64,000 nt of DNA from Bartonella grahamii subsp. shimonis (GTDB taxonomy: Bacteria > Pseudomonadota > Alphaproteobacteria > Rhizobiales > Rhizobiaceae), in assembly GCF_036327415.1 (NCBI RefSeq), contig NZ_CP123961.1, positions 868,001 through 932,000 on the forward strand, written 5' to 3'. How positions within the stretch are numbered: position 1 is the stretch's first letter; the number at the start of each line of letters is the position of its first letter. The notes under the pieces are model-generated. The model made no database searches, had not been told where the DNA came from, and worked only from the letters and a program-made list of their open reading frames with translations. Made by a program: the position numbers and the translations under genes. Shown one piece after another: positions 1-8,343 of this stretch.

Positions 1-74
1 GATGAGGCAGGAGTAAAACTTATAATTTAATTCCCCTTAATTCAGTAAGCGATAATAGCAATTAGGAGGGCATT

Positions 75-464
75 ATGGCTGATCTAAAAGCTATTTGTAC
101 TGGGTTGCATGAGCTAAAATGGCGATAATTTCGAGGGAAGAAACACATTTTATCTGCTGGAAGATTGTATCAGTTTATAAATAGCAGAGCTCCAGGGTTT
201 GCAAGATCATTTTGGTTGGGAAGTCGTTGGTATGATAGGTGTGAGTTCAATGATCAACTGTCATTACTTAAACTATATATTAGACAGAGCACTTATAGAT
301 ACTAAATTGTATTTAGCGCATCAGAAATGGCAAAGAAAACAACGCAGATTCTTCAAAATTACATCAATAGAGTACAAATGATTGAATATCCTGTTGCTAA
401 TAAATGGCGCAACAATAGTATGGATTTAGATGATTTTATGAACCATGTATTCTATAAATGCTAG
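75..464 (+). pseudogene. Degenerate unrecognised coding remnant
   Basis: A strong ribosome-binding site (aggaggg, 6 nt before ATG 75) opens a frame that stops after 17 codons (MADLKAICTGLHELKWR). Protein-like sequence then continues in other frames up to the TAG at 462-464, with stretches such as PGFARSFWLGSRWYDRC and MDLDDFMNHVFYKC. A well-placed Shine-Dalgarno followed by multi-frame coding-like sequence is what a decayed gene looks like. I do not recognise the family. The stretch from 465 to 888 carries no other gene that I can see and is AT-rich; it would hold the pyrD promoter. Confidence 0.4.
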
Positions 465-888
465 GAAAAAAATAGCTTTATAGAGCAAGCTCTGTTTTTA
501 TTGGAAATAATATTACACAAAGGAACTTTGGGAATAGGGATAATTTGCGTGCATTTTTAAGAGAATTATGAGCTTGCCTGCATGAGATGTCACAAAACCA
601 TGGCTTTTATGAAGAGCCATTGATGTTTCAATTCATGCTGCATTTTATAAGATTAGGATTCACATTTTAATCTTTAAAAAATGTCGAAAAAGAGAAACGT
701 TTTTTTAAGAATAAAAAGTTTTTCACACAGTATACATCAATATAAACATGTATGGCTATTATGTGATAAATTTTCTTCTAGAAGGGAAATATTATTTGGA
801 TAATATGCTCTCTTTGATTGGTGATCTTTTGTGTTAAAAGATATAGGTGAGGTGCGATGGATCATTTTTATGTTGTGGAGAAGGATTG

Positions 889-1971
889 ATGAGTTTTTTT
901 CGTTGTATTGGCCGTTCTGCCTTATTTATGTTGGATCCAGAGCATGCACACTGTTTAGCAATTCTCGGGCTGAAAAGTGGATTAAATGGCTGTCAAAAGG
1001 TTATCGATAAACGTTTGTGTGTAGCTGTTGCTGGACTTGAGTTTGAAAATTTTATTGGTCTCGCAGCGGGGTTTGATAAAAATGCAGAGGTTATGGATGG
1101 TATTTTTCGTTTAGGATTTGGTTTTACTGAAATTGGGACAGTGACACCAAAGCCTCAGATTGGAAATCCTAAACCACGGCTTTTTCGTTTAAAAGAAGAT
1201 GAAGCGATTATTAATAGAATGGGCTTTAATAATGATGGACATCAAGTTGTTTACAACAGATTACGTGCGTGTAAAAAAACGGGTGTTGTAGGAGTCAACA
1301 TTGGAGCCAATAAGGATACGGTCGATAAGATTGATGATTATACTGTTGGTATTGCTCATTTTTATGATGTTGCTGATTATTTTACGGTTAATATCTCTTC
1401 TCCTAATACACCAGGTTTACGTGATTTACAGGCCCGTGACAGTTTGCATCTTTTGTTGAGTGCAATTTCGAAAGCGCGAAAAGAGCAAGAGAAAAAGCAT
1501 GGATTCTCCATTCCCATTTTTTTAAAAATTGCTCCAGATTTATCAGAGAAAGAATTGGATGATATTGCAGAAGAAATAAAACTTTCTGATTTTGATGGAC
1601 TGATTGTTTCTAATACAACTCTTTCACGTCAAGGTCTTAGCAATAGTCATTTCAGCAATGAAGAGGGGGGGCTTTCTGGACGTCCACTTTTTGAGCGCTC
1701 TACCATTGTGCTTGCAAAAATGCGTCAAAAATTAGGGAGGGAGATTGCAATTATTGGTGTTGGCGGTGTAAAGGACGCACAAACCGCTTTGGAAAAAGTA
1801 AAAGCTGGCGCAGATTTGGTACAATTGTATAGTGGGATGGTTTATGAAGGTCCAGATCTTGTAGTAACTATTCTGCAAGAGATTTTGCAGATGATGCAAC
1901 AAGACGGTGTTGATAACATAAAAGATTATCGTGATCATAGTCTTGAGCATTGGGCAAAATTTCCTTTGTAA
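889..1971 (+). CDS. pyrD: Dihydroorotate dehydrogenase (quinone), class 2
   Basis: Oxidises dihydroorotate to orotate in pyrimidine synthesis, passing electrons to membrane quinone. The 360-residue product has the class 2 layout: an N-terminal helical extension ([21 protein letters not shown]) that binds membrane and quinone, then an FMN barrel with [12 protein letters not shown] near residue 57, NRMGFNNDG near 109, and [14 protein letters not shown] near 168 carrying the catalytic serine. The C-terminal IIGVGGV and [13 protein letters not shown] segments bind the FMN phosphate. A GTG at 847 is also in frame, but ATG 889 has gagaagg just upstream and starts exactly where the family does. It stands alone, upstream of tRNA-His. 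A G7 run occurs inside the gene without breaking the frame. Confidence 0.97.
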   Translation: MSFFRCIGRSALFMLDPEHAHCLAILGLKSGLNGCQKVIDKRLCVAVAGLEFENFIGLAAGFDKNAEVMDGIFRLGFGFTEIGTVTPKPQIGNPKPRLFRLKEDEAIINRMGFNNDGHQVVYNRLRACKKTGVVGVNIGANKDTVDKIDDYTVGIAHFYDVADYFTVNISSPNTPGLRDLQARDSLHLLLSAISKARKEQEKKHGFSIPIFLKIAPDLSEKELDDIAEEIKLSDFDGLIVSNTTLSRQGLSNSHFSNEEGGLSGRPLFERSTIVLAKMRQKLGREIAIIGVGGVKDAQTALEKVKAGADLVQLYSGMVYEGPDLVVTILQEILQMMQQDGVDNIKDYRDHSLEHWAKFPL

Positions 1972-2107
1972 AAAACATTTTTCTTCACAAAAAATTGCGA
2001 GATTTTTTTAAAGGGACTTGCAAACTTTGTTGAACTTCCTTATGTCACATAAACAAATAATAAATGTTTACGAAATCGTGAATAGTTATGATAGACTTGC
2101 TTTTTAT

Positions 2108-2184
2108 GCGGTTGTAGCTCAGTTGGTTAGAGCGCTGGTTTGTGGCACCAGAGGTCGTAGGTTCAAATCCCACCAACCGTACCA
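2108..2184 (+). tRNA. tRNA-His (anticodon GTG)
   Basis: A full cloverleaf of 77 nt with encoded CCA: acceptor arms GCGGTTG/CAACCGT, D arm with AGTTGGTTA, anticodon loop TTGTGGC (GTG, His), T loop TTCAAAT and discriminator A73. The base before G1 is T, so there is no extra G at -1, and A73 replaces the usual C73. Loss of G-1 with A73 is known in tRNA-His of a large alphaproteobacterial clade including Rhizobiales, paired with a divergent HisRS. Its 3' side borders the accessory island. Confidence 0.97.
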
Positions 2185-2238
2185 TTTATCTTGTTACAAC
2201 TTTTCTAATTCTTATTTAGTGCGATTTTTGCTGTGGTT

Positions 2239-2264
2239 AAAAGCCGTGCTTGGCGGGCTTTTTT
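2239..2264 (+). terminator. Rho-independent terminator after tRNA-His
   Basis: The arms AAAAGCC (2239-2245) and GGCTTTT (2256-2262) form a 7-bp stem with a 10-nt loop and run into a T6 tract. The site lies 55 nt past the tRNA end and ends its transcript. Confidence 0.8.
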
Positions 2265-2593
2265 GCGTGTGAGCCGTCACGGAGCAGAGATCTTGCGCGG
2301 ATGATTTTTCTCAAATTTTGCCCAAAACGGAATGATACGATCAATAATCGCTTGAAATATAAATGGGTTAACTAAATCTATGATTCTGATTGCAATTGCA
2401 ACAATAAATATCTCTATCAGTATATTTATATACTTTTAGTATATTTTGTAAACCAAGAGAATCTTATTTGCCTTTCATTATTATTGTTCATAATATAAAC
2501 ATTAAGCTTAAACACATAAAATAAGTAAGCATAAATTTACTAAAATATGCCATATTTTTGACACAATGTCCTTGATTTTGTCAACTATATATT
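2265..2593. other. AT-rich spacer at the island edge
   Basis: About 330 bases without a convincing gene. The stretch is strongly AT-rich with stop codons in all frames. It separates the tRNA-His terminator from the peptide cluster and probably carries that cluster's promoter, though I cannot place one with confidence. Confidence 0.5.
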
Positions 2594-2728
2594 ATGAATA
2601 TGAACTTGCATGAAAGTGCATTCATATCTCCAGGGGTGTTTCGGTGGTTGATTATGGGGAAGCCATTCTGGCGCGGGGACATAAGTAACCTTGGGGGATT
2701 TATTTATACACTAAATTGGAGAAAATAA
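2594..2728 (+). CDS. Possible 44-residue peptide ORF
   Basis: An open frame of 44 codons (starts MNMNLHESAF, ends YTLNWRK) whose TAA abuts the ATG of the next peptide gene (TAAATG). It contains SNLGG, a double-glycine-like sequence, followed by only nine residues. No good ribosome-binding site precedes ATG 2594. It may be a translated leader coupled to the bacteriocin-like gene, or chance. I do not recognise it. Confidence 0.25.
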   Translation: MNMNLHESAFISPGVFRWLIMGKPFWRGDISNLGGFIYTLNWRK

Positions 2729-3042
2729 ATGGGAAGTTCAAGTGGTTCGCACGATTATTGCAGTGCCGATAATTTTAGTAGCAAATATAACTCTGGTACT
2801 GCGTTTGGTAGCAAGTATGGTGGTAAGGTTGGCCTTGCGAGTGGTATTGTCGTAGGATTGGTAACGCGTAATCCTATGACTGGCATGGCCGCAGCAAGCT
2901 TGGGGCTAAAAGTGTAGGCGATCGATTCGGAGGCACCATAGGCGGTTATGCTGGTTATGGTGTGGCTGCTGCCCAGTGTGGCACACAGTTTTTGGGTCAA
3001 TCTATTGCTAATTCAGGTGGTGGGATGTTGACGCGCTTTTGA
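2729..3042 (+). pseudogene. Bacteriocin-like glycine-rich peptide, frameshifted
   Basis: The ribosome-binding site ttggag sits 7-8 nt before ATG 2729. The first frame (62 residues, from MGSSSGSHDYC) has small-residue stretches such as KYGGKVGLASGIVVGLV and stops at 2915-2917. One extra G in the GGGG run near 2900 would restore a frame reading GAKSVGDRFGGTIGGYAG and on to GGGMLTRF, stopping at 3042, for about 104 residues. GxxxG-rich hydrophobic segments and small size fit class II bacteriocins and colicin-V-type microcins. A terminator and then membrane-protein genes follow directly, as expected for a peptide with immunity, export or maturation partners. No canonical double-glycine leader is obvious. 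The shift could be a sequencing error. The family call is inference from composition and context. Confidence 0.5.
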
Positions 3043-3044
3043 TG

Positions 3045-3073
3045 TAGTTCTTTGGGTTATCCTAAAGCCTAGA
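3045..3073 (+). repeat. 29-bp direct repeat, copy 1
   Basis: This 29-bp sequence is repeated exactly at 4044-4072. Its core CTTTGGG-TTAT-CCTAAAG can fold into a 7-bp hairpin with one G-T pair. Copy 1 lies just after the bacteriocin-like gene, copy 2 just before a second peptide remnant, suggesting a duplicated peptide cassette. Confidence 0.85.
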
Positions 3074-3075
3074 AC

Positions 3076-3108
3076 GGTGGTACTGTAAAAGGTGCCACCT
3101 TTATGTTT
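3076..3108 (+). terminator. Terminator or attenuator after the peptide gene
   Basis: GGTGGTAC (3076-3083) pairs with GTGCCACC (3092-3099), 8 bp with one wobble and an 8-nt loop, followed by a T-rich tract. It sits between the peptide gene and the membrane genes, so it could let peptide mRNA exceed that of the downstream genes. Confidence 0.6.
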
Positions 3109-3130
3109 GGAATATTGCACAGGAGGAGCT

Positions 3131-3565
3131 ATGGGCGCGTTTGGTTTAGTGCTCGCTTATTTTTGTCTGTGGTTTGGCATGTATCTATTCTTCAAAACTA
3201 TTGCTATTAATGGAAAAAGCATGTTATACAAAGGGAGCATGGTTGCATTCATAGTGGCGGCATTGGTTGTTCCTCCCATCATATATATCTTTGAGTATAT
3301 AGACGATGTGCCGATAACATCTTCTCATGTTGCTATAATTATGTTCTTTCTTTCTTTTTGCATTGAATTTATACCCAATATAGTAAACAATATAAAATGC
3401 TTTAGTTTGGCCATTATCGCAAGTTGCCCCATTTTTTTCATCGCAGCTGGTTTTATTGTTATGAGTGATGACGTTCTGTTAGATTTTTTTGATCTGCAGC
3501 TTTGGAGCTATATTTATCTGCTTTTCATTATTCCGTTGATGATAGGGGGGCTCGCTATGTCCTAA
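3131..3565 (+). CDS. Small multi-spanning membrane protein in the peptide cluster
   Basis: A 144-residue protein with about five hydrophobic segments and few charged residues. ATG 3131 is chosen because aggagg lies 5 nt upstream; an upstream in-frame start at 3092 falls inside the terminator stem. I recognise no family motif. It follows a bacteriocin-like gene and precedes a protein of nearly the same size and topology, so an immunity or transport accessory role is plausible, as inference only. The following gene starts 26 nt past its stop, so the two are likely co-transcribed. Confidence 0.6.
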   Translation: MGAFGLVLAYFCLWFGMYLFFKTIAINGKSMLYKGSMVAFIVAALVVPPIIYIFEYIDDVPITSSHVAIIMFFLSFCIEFIPNIVNNIKCFSLAIIASCPIFFIAAGFIVMSDDVLLDFFDLQLWSYIYLLFIIPLMIGGLAMS

Positions 3566-3591
3566 TTACTAAAGCTTTGAAGGAAAAATCT

Positions 3592-4028
3592 ATGTCAGTG
3601 CTAGATTTAAGCATTTGCATTGGCTGTGGGTTTGCCATAGGCGTCTTTTTTGTGTCATCACTGCTTTTATCAGACCTTCGAGAAATCTATCAACAGATAG
3701 GTTTTGCAAACAGGGAGGCAGTGAAAAAAATGTTTGATTATGCGGTGTTTGGTTTCGCTATTCTAACGGGCCAAGTTTTTTGACATTTTTGATGGTTCTC
3801 TTTGTTACTACAAAGAAATATTATTGGTTGCTCCTTGATGTTCTTGCAGAGCTGTTTTTTAGCCTCTTTGTTTCTTATTATGTAGCGTTTGTTCATACAG
3901 ATGATGACTATGGAATGGTTAGAAATTGGATTTGTTTGATGTTTGTTGTTTATGTGTACGCGCATTACATTAAATCAAAGAATGTGAAGCTTAGCGTGAT
4001 TAACCCGTTTAAAAAGAAAACTGAGTGA
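3592..4028 (+). pseudogene. Small multi-spanning membrane protein, frameshifted at T6
   Basis: Starts at ATG 3592 with aagga 7 nt upstream. The first frame (MSVLDLSICIGCGFAIGVFF onward, two membrane segments) stops at 3781-3783 inside a TTTTTT run. The next frame carries straight on with two or three further membrane segments to a Lys-rich end (NPFKKKTE) at 4028. Joined, the product would be about 145 residues, matching the 144-residue neighbour at 3131 in size and hydrophobic pattern, so the two may be paralogues. A one-base slip in the T run explains the break. It could be mutation, sequencing error or slippage-dependent expression. Confidence 0.5.
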
Positions 4029-4043
4029 GAAGACAGGAAACTA

Positions 4044-4072
4044 TAGTTCTTTGGGTTATCCTAAAGCCTAGA
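4044..4072 (+). repeat. 29-bp direct repeat, copy 2
   Basis: Identical to 3045-3073. It lies 16 nt after the stop of the frameshifted membrane gene and directly before a second peptide remnant. Confidence 0.85.
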
Positions 4073-4084
4073 GCAGCCAACCCA

Positions 4085-4181
4085 GGAGGGGCAGTTTCTA
4101 GAGCAATAGTAGGCGGGGTCCCGTGGCGCAGCCGCGGATATTGCTAAAGCTGGTTGGGATTGTGCTCGCTCTAAGTGGTGA
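4085..4181 (+). pseudogene. Remnant of a second bacteriocin-like peptide
   Basis: Without a start codon, the frame from 4085 reads GGAVSRAIVGGV. After a frame change the sequence continues ADIAKAGWDCARSKW to a TGA at 4179-4181. The glycine/alanine-rich, GxxxG-like composition and a following strong terminator match the first peptide gene at 2729. It probably is the dead second peptide of the cluster. No start or ribosome-binding site survives except aggagg inside the remnant itself. Confidence 0.4.
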
Positions 4182-4218
4182 AATTGTTGTTTGATCTGGC
4201 TTTTTAACAAGGTAAAGT

Positions 4219-4262
4219 CCTTGCTAAGGGGTACGCTATCAGCCTCTTAGCAGGGAGTTTTT
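4219..4262 (+). terminator. Strong rho-independent terminator
   Basis: CCTTGCTAAG (4219-4228) pairs with CTTAGCAGGG (4246-4255) as a 10-bp stem with one wobble, followed by AG and T5. It ends transcription from the second peptide remnant. Confidence 0.85.
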
Positions 4263-4318
4263 CTCCCGCAATAATATCTTGCTATGCTTGGGAGGGCAAG
4301 GCGCTTTAAGGAAATTAT

Positions 4319-5150
4319 ATGTCTGACTTAATTTTTAGAATGCTGCTTAGTTTTGGGATAAGTTCCAGCCCTCGTCTCCTTAAAAACAATGGCTTGTTGG
4401 GCGAGCGCGTCATTTTGGGGGGCTAGCTGGCCTTTCCTGCGCTATCATCTTCGCTTATCCACATAGTGAAAGTGGGCTTCCAGACTTATCTTTGCTTTTG
4501 GTATGTTATATTGGCATGCTTTTAATTCTGCACGAGCACTACTTATATAAATATTTAGTTCTTGGATTCTGTGGTGCAGTTGCTGCCTTGTGTATTGGGG
4601 CAGGTTTTGTATATTTGAGCTCTTTGTTGCCATTGCCTGCTTTGTCTGCTGCTAATAATAGCCAGCAGCAGGTGGTGCATTACATGAGTTTGGTTGCTGT
4701 AAACTATCCCTTTTTTATCCTTTTGATATCAGTTTTAACTGCGGAGCTTTTGCGTTTGTGGTTGCTTCGCGTATATAAGCCAGAATTAGCTGCGCGTGAG
4801 GTCCTTTATTTCGGGCTGGGCTGGGGTGTTCTAGACTTATGCTATAGACCCTCCAAGCTCTTTTTCTTTACTTGAATTACCGTGTTGATAGGGCGCCACA
4901 AATGGTGGGCTATGTCGCATTTGAATCTTGTCCACAAGCGATCAGCTATCTTATTGCCGCGGGCATGATTGTATTGATGCATGTTGTAAATACGCGCTTT
5001 ATGTATCTTGGTTTCCAAGATAAGCGCAAGGCCTATTTCTATCTGCCTTTTGTAATTCATTTTGCGGTTGGTCTTTTGTCTATGTTTGACATTTCTTCAG
5101 GCTATGCAATATTAATAAATTCTATTTCTGAGGCTTACAATAATGCTTGA
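4319..5150 (+). pseudogene. YhfC/CPBP-like membrane protein, two frameshifts
   Basis: ATG 4319 follows taagga and opens MSDLIFRMLLSFGISSSPRL, which stops just after a GGGGGG run near 4406. A second frame continues to a TGA at 4873-4875, and a third to 5150. Joined, it gives about 275 residues with seven or eight membrane segments. It parallels the intact protein at 6033: TAELLRLWLL stands where that one has AEEAMRRWLV, FGLGWGVLDLCYR where it has IGIGWGLCELSYK, then LMHVVNTR and FVIHFAVG. Two of the acidic motif residues are changed (EE to AE, E to D). It is a broken paralogue of the 6033 gene. The next gene begins 8 nt before its end. Confidence 0.6.
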
Positions 5151-6030
5151 CAAATTGACATTATCTGTTATCGGCGCCGTTTTTTGTCTGGTGCTGATTA
5201 TTTTTCCTTTAATGAAGAAAAAAACATTGGTTGAACGTTTGGTTTTCTTGCTCGTTGTTTTGTGTCTTGTTTTTCTTTATGTTTATGGCGCTGTGAGTTA
5301 TTTTCCTTATTATGTTTTGGCGCTTTCGCTTATATTGGGGTACCGCTGGTTACTCTCTTTGGTTAAAGCGTTTAAAGGTACGAAGGCGATTATTGGGTCA
5401 AGCGCTGGTTGTTATGTGCTTTTGATTTTTTTTCTACACGGCTTTATGCGTATGATAGGCAGTTTGATTTTAGATTTTTCTGCTTATAGTACGCCTAATA
5501 TTGTTTTTGCTGTTGGTCTATTCCCTATAGGCATGGCGATTATGCAGTTTTTTTTGCTCTCTCATTGGGTGGCAGAAGATAATGGCAATGGTGTAGAGGC
5601 AGCACTGGGCGTGGGAATGGGGATTTGGGGGGCTGCTATAGGGCTTGCACTGCTTATATCTCTACCAGAAGCTGTGAAAATCCTAAAAGGGGCCTTTAGT
5701 CTTAATAGGGACGCCTTACTTTCTTTACTTGAGACGGTAATATATTATGCGTTTATTATCGGTCTGAATCTTTTATCAACTTTCTTAATGCTTGTGGTTT
5801 GCCTTGACAAGAAATGGCGTTTTTTTGTTCTTATCTTGCTTTTACAATGCTTGGCGGCTTGGGCGCGCTTTTCATGGCGGGCCGCTGAGCCAGAACTTCT
5901 TGCAATTGGGCATTATACAATCGCTACTATTCTTATGTTTGCTCTTATGCGGCAAATTTATGATTTTGTGCAAGACAGATTATCCATGAAGAAAAATAGC
6001 AGTTACGCTGTAGTAAATGAGGGGGCATAA
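5143..6030 (+). CDS. Multi-spanning membrane protein, inactive-looking YhfC-like paralogue
   Basis: A 295-residue protein with about eight membrane segments, starting 8 nt before the previous gene ends and ending 2 nt before the next start, so translation is probably coupled. Its middle (AALGVGMGIWGAAIGLAL, residues 153-170) lines up with the GxGWGxxE motif of the protein at 6033. The preceding EExxRR position is WVAEDNG, and both conserved histidines seem lost. If related, it is a non-catalytic member. Its partner role in bacteriocin immunity or peptide processing is inferred only from neighbours. The relationship rests on my alignment by eye. Confidence 0.6.
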   Translation: MLDKLTLSVIGAVFCLVLIIFPLMKKKTLVERLVFLLVVLCLVFLYVYGAVSYFPYYVLALSLILGYRWLLSLVKAFKGTKAIIGSSAGCYVLLIFFLHGFMRMIGSLILDFSAYSTPNIVFAVGLFPIGMAIMQFFLLSHWVAEDNGNGVEAALGVGMGIWGAAIGLALLISLPEAVKILKGAFSLNRDALLSLLETVIYYAFIIGLNLLSTFLMLVVCLDKKWRFFVLILLLQCLAAWARFSWRAAEPELLAIGHYTIATILMFALMRQIYDFVQDRLSMKKNSSYAVVNEGA

Positions 6031-6032
6031 TA

Positions 6033-6947
6033 ATGTTGGTTTTATTTATTACTTCGCTTCTCGCAGGCCTTATTTATGGCGCTGTCATTTATAATTTTTT
6101 TCGCTCTACATTTAGTTGGATAAATGTGCTGTTGAGCGGCATAGTTTTTGGGATGATTGTTCTGTTAGTATGGCGTTACTCGGAAACAGAACATAAACTT
6201 GATGCCTTACGTTTACTGCAAGTGCTTGGCGTTGTTTTTCTTCTATGTGTGTTTCATCATTTTCTGAAGTTCAAATTGGTTGTCGCTGGTGCTGTGGGAT
6301 GGTTTGTTGCTAGCTGCATTGCTGGCGGGCTTATTGCTTTTTGGGAGCAATCTGTAATAAAAACGCTTTATATGATGAGTATTGTTGAAACCAAGAGTCG
6401 TGCAGAGCAGGGGCTGGCGCTTGTTTTTTTATTTTTAACATTTACGGTTTTTTTTGTTGTAGCAGAAGAAGCCATGCGTCGTTGGTTAGTTACTAAGTTT
6501 TATCGGTGCTCGCCTAGTTTTTTGTGGCGTTTGCCGCTGAATATTGGCATAGGCTGGGGTTTATGCGAATTATCTTATAAGGCGCTAGGGCCTTTCCTTG
6601 TTTATAATGGCTGGCCTATTCGATCTAGGTTATTAGCCAGTGAGTATGTAATTTTTTATTCCTGGACGCAAGCGAGTATTTTTTTGTGTGCTTTAATGAG
6701 CGTCATACTCATGCATATTTTCAATACATGCTTGGCGTATCGAGGTGTTGTTACGCGCTCTAAATTTTATGCGTGTGCGCCTTTTTTTGTCCACGCTATT
6801 GTTAACTGTTTCGGTGCAACAGTGCTGGTTACAGACAAGGTTTGGTTTAATGTTGGGGGCTGCTTGTTTATTCTACTTTGTGTGATGTTGTTCGTATATT
6901 TTGAAAGCAAAAATCCTTTAATACAAAACATAAAATTGCACGCTTAA
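6033..6947 (+). CDS. Putative intramembrane protease of the YhfC/CPBP type
   Basis: A 304-residue protein with about eight membrane segments. It carries a motif set typical of membrane-embedded metalloproteases of the YhfC/CPBP/PrsW group: EExxRR at residues 145-150, GIGWGLCE at 172-179, LMHIFN with His228 and HAIVN with His254. Families of this type cleave prenylated or membrane proteins and occur next to bacteriocin genes as immunity proteins. Here it closes the cluster that starts with a bacteriocin-like peptide. The second motif has Trp where YhfC proteins usually have His (GxGHGxxE), so activity is uncertain. Start ATG 6033 is 2 nt past the previous stop, with gaggggg upstream. The family call is by motif, not search. 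Confidence 0.55.
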   Translation: MLVLFITSLLAGLIYGAVIYNFFRSTFSWINVLLSGIVFGMIVLLVWRYSETEHKLDALRLLQVLGVVFLLCVFHHFLKFKLVVAGAVGWFVASCIAGGLIAFWEQSVIKTLYMMSIVETKSRAEQGLALVFLFLTFTVFFVVAEEAMRRWLVTKFYRCSPSFLWRLPLNIGIGWGLCELSYKALGPFLVYNGWPIRSRLLASEYVIFYSWTQASIFLCALMSVILMHIFNTCLAYRGVVTRSKFYACAPFFVHAIVNCFGATVLVTDKVWFNVGGCLFILLCVMLFVYFESKNPLIQNIKLHA

Positions 6948-7030
6948 AGTGTTGTAGAGTGATGAATAACTTTGCGTACTCTAAGTATGGCTAGAGAGCC
7001 TGATACGCGCTTTCTGTTCTGCAAAAAAAT

Positions 7031-7069
7031 AGAGAAGGTTAGCACCGACGTAACGCGTCTAGTACCAAG
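7031..7069 (+). repeat. Dispersed repeat R2, copy 1
   Basis: A segment of about 37 bp (agagaaggttagcaccgacg onward) that recurs with few changes at 9954-9990 and 20899-20937. In one frame all three read E(K/N)V(S/R)TDV, so it may be the tail of a shared lost gene. Each copy lies in an intergenic space. Confidence 0.6.
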
Positions 7070-7084
7070 AGCGACGTCATTTCT

Positions 7085-7542
7085 GCACTAATTGGGGGGA
7101 GGGTGTGCCACTGGCCACGCGCTATGGGAGCCTGCAAATATGCTATCATGCGACTTTCTAGTGTCCTCCATGAGATTGAAGCCGGGAATCTTGAGGCGTC
7201 GATAACGCATTATTGCAAAGACAAACTCTGGTCAGGGTTTGGTCATCCAATTATGCAACGGGATGTCCGGGTTGATTTCTTTTTTCACGCTTTCAGGCGC
7301 CTATGCGCCCCTTCAGTTCGCTTGCGCGATCTATTTCGGACAATACAGGACTGCAAGCCAATGTCGATTTTCTAATTGCAAGCATCATGAGCAAACATCG
7401 GGCTGCTCCTGAGCTGGGATTGTTGGCTTTTTTCGTTTGTCGTATGCTGATACTTCTCGCGCACTATCAAGCGCGGTTTAGCTCTCATTCCTTCGGTTTA
7501 TTATCAAAGGATTTAAGAGAAAAATATAAAAAGGTCCCCTAA
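7085..7542 (+). pseudogene. Citrate-synthase-like remnant
   Basis: The first frame, from about 7085 (ALIGGRVCHWPRAMGACKYA), contains SGFGHPIMQRDVRVDF, matching the citrate synthase GFGHPVY..DPRA segment. A frame change near 7300 continues with GLQANVDFLIASIM, matching the conserved PNVDF segment, and LAHYQ near the family's C-terminus, ending at 7542. Only the C-terminal third remains and it is frameshifted, so it cannot be active. It does not look like a housekeeping gltA. Just before hot-dog dehydratase genes, it may come from a lipid or alkylcitrate-type pathway (inference). Confidence 0.6.
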
Positions 7543-7544
7543 TC

Positions 7545-8343
7545 ATGGCTATAAAGCATCGCACCGAGCCAAATTTCTTGGGTATATGTCAGAGTATCAC
7601 CTTAACCGCACCGATGCGTGCTTGCGAGAAAATCGATATTTCTCACTGGGATTTAGCCCATAACTATTTGAAACAGGGCTTGTTACTCGAAGCCTTGCAT
7701 CAGTTTTCAGTTCGATTCGCCACCGTGGTGGCTAAAAACTCGGATCTTACGTATCGCTATCTCCCTGTTATGGTTGAACAGTTTTTCTCTACCACCCATT
7801 TTGATAGCGATCGGTTACGCGCTGAAGGACATATTGAACGCATTAATGAGGCCTACCGTATTCACTGTAAGGCCAGCCCATACGACAATGGCAAGGTCGT
7901 TATTGCGCAGACAATCATCATTGTCAGTATAAGGTCTGCTTCCCTGGCTCGTGTTCTGAGAAAGCCGCTCTTCCATTACTAGGCGATTTATGTAAGATTT
8001 CCTCCGTAACCGGAGATTCTTGTACTTTTTCCTTTAATGTGCATCACCCGCTTTTTGAGGAACATTTCCTCTCCCGCGTCGTATGTCCTGGTTCACTATT
8101 GATTGAGATGGTTCTGGCTTTGGCCACGCAGGGTAGGGCGAAAAATATCGCATCTGTTGCGCTGAAAAAGTAAAGTTCATTGAAGCAGTTTATTCGGGAG
8201 ATACCTATCAGTTGACCATTAAACAGGATACAGAGTGTGAACCAGGTGGCGTTTTTTATATTCATACGGAAACTAAAAAACGAAGCACTTGCGGTAAGTT
8301 TTCTATCAAATATAAAAAGGAGGATGCACCATGTTTAACATAA
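7545..8343 (+). pseudogene. Tandem hot-dog (FabZ-like) dehydratase, broken
   Basis: The frame at 7545-7982 has a hot-dog pattern: YLKQGLLLEALHQFSV, then LRAEGHIERINEAYRI and NGKVVIAQTIIIV. A one-base shift near 7960 leads into a second domain reading FNVHHPLFEEHFLSRV and CPGSLLIEMVLALA, very like FabZ HPxFxGHFPxxPxxPGxLxxEA. This hits a TAA around 8170. After another shift it resumes VKFIEAVYSGDTYQLTIK and stops at 8343. Two dehydratase-like domains of a fatty-acid or polyketide-type pathway therefore stand in tandem, perhaps as one fused gene. At least two shifts make it non-functional as it stands. Confidence 0.6.

Noticed and set aside
2594..2728. Double-glycine leader reading of the 44-residue ORF
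   Set aside because: Cleavage after GG would leave only nine residues and the leader lacks the usual hydrophobic pattern, so I list it only as a possible ORF.
3780..4028. Independent gene starting at TTG 3780
   Set aside because: No ribosome-binding site; it continues the preceding protein after a one-base slip in the T6 run.
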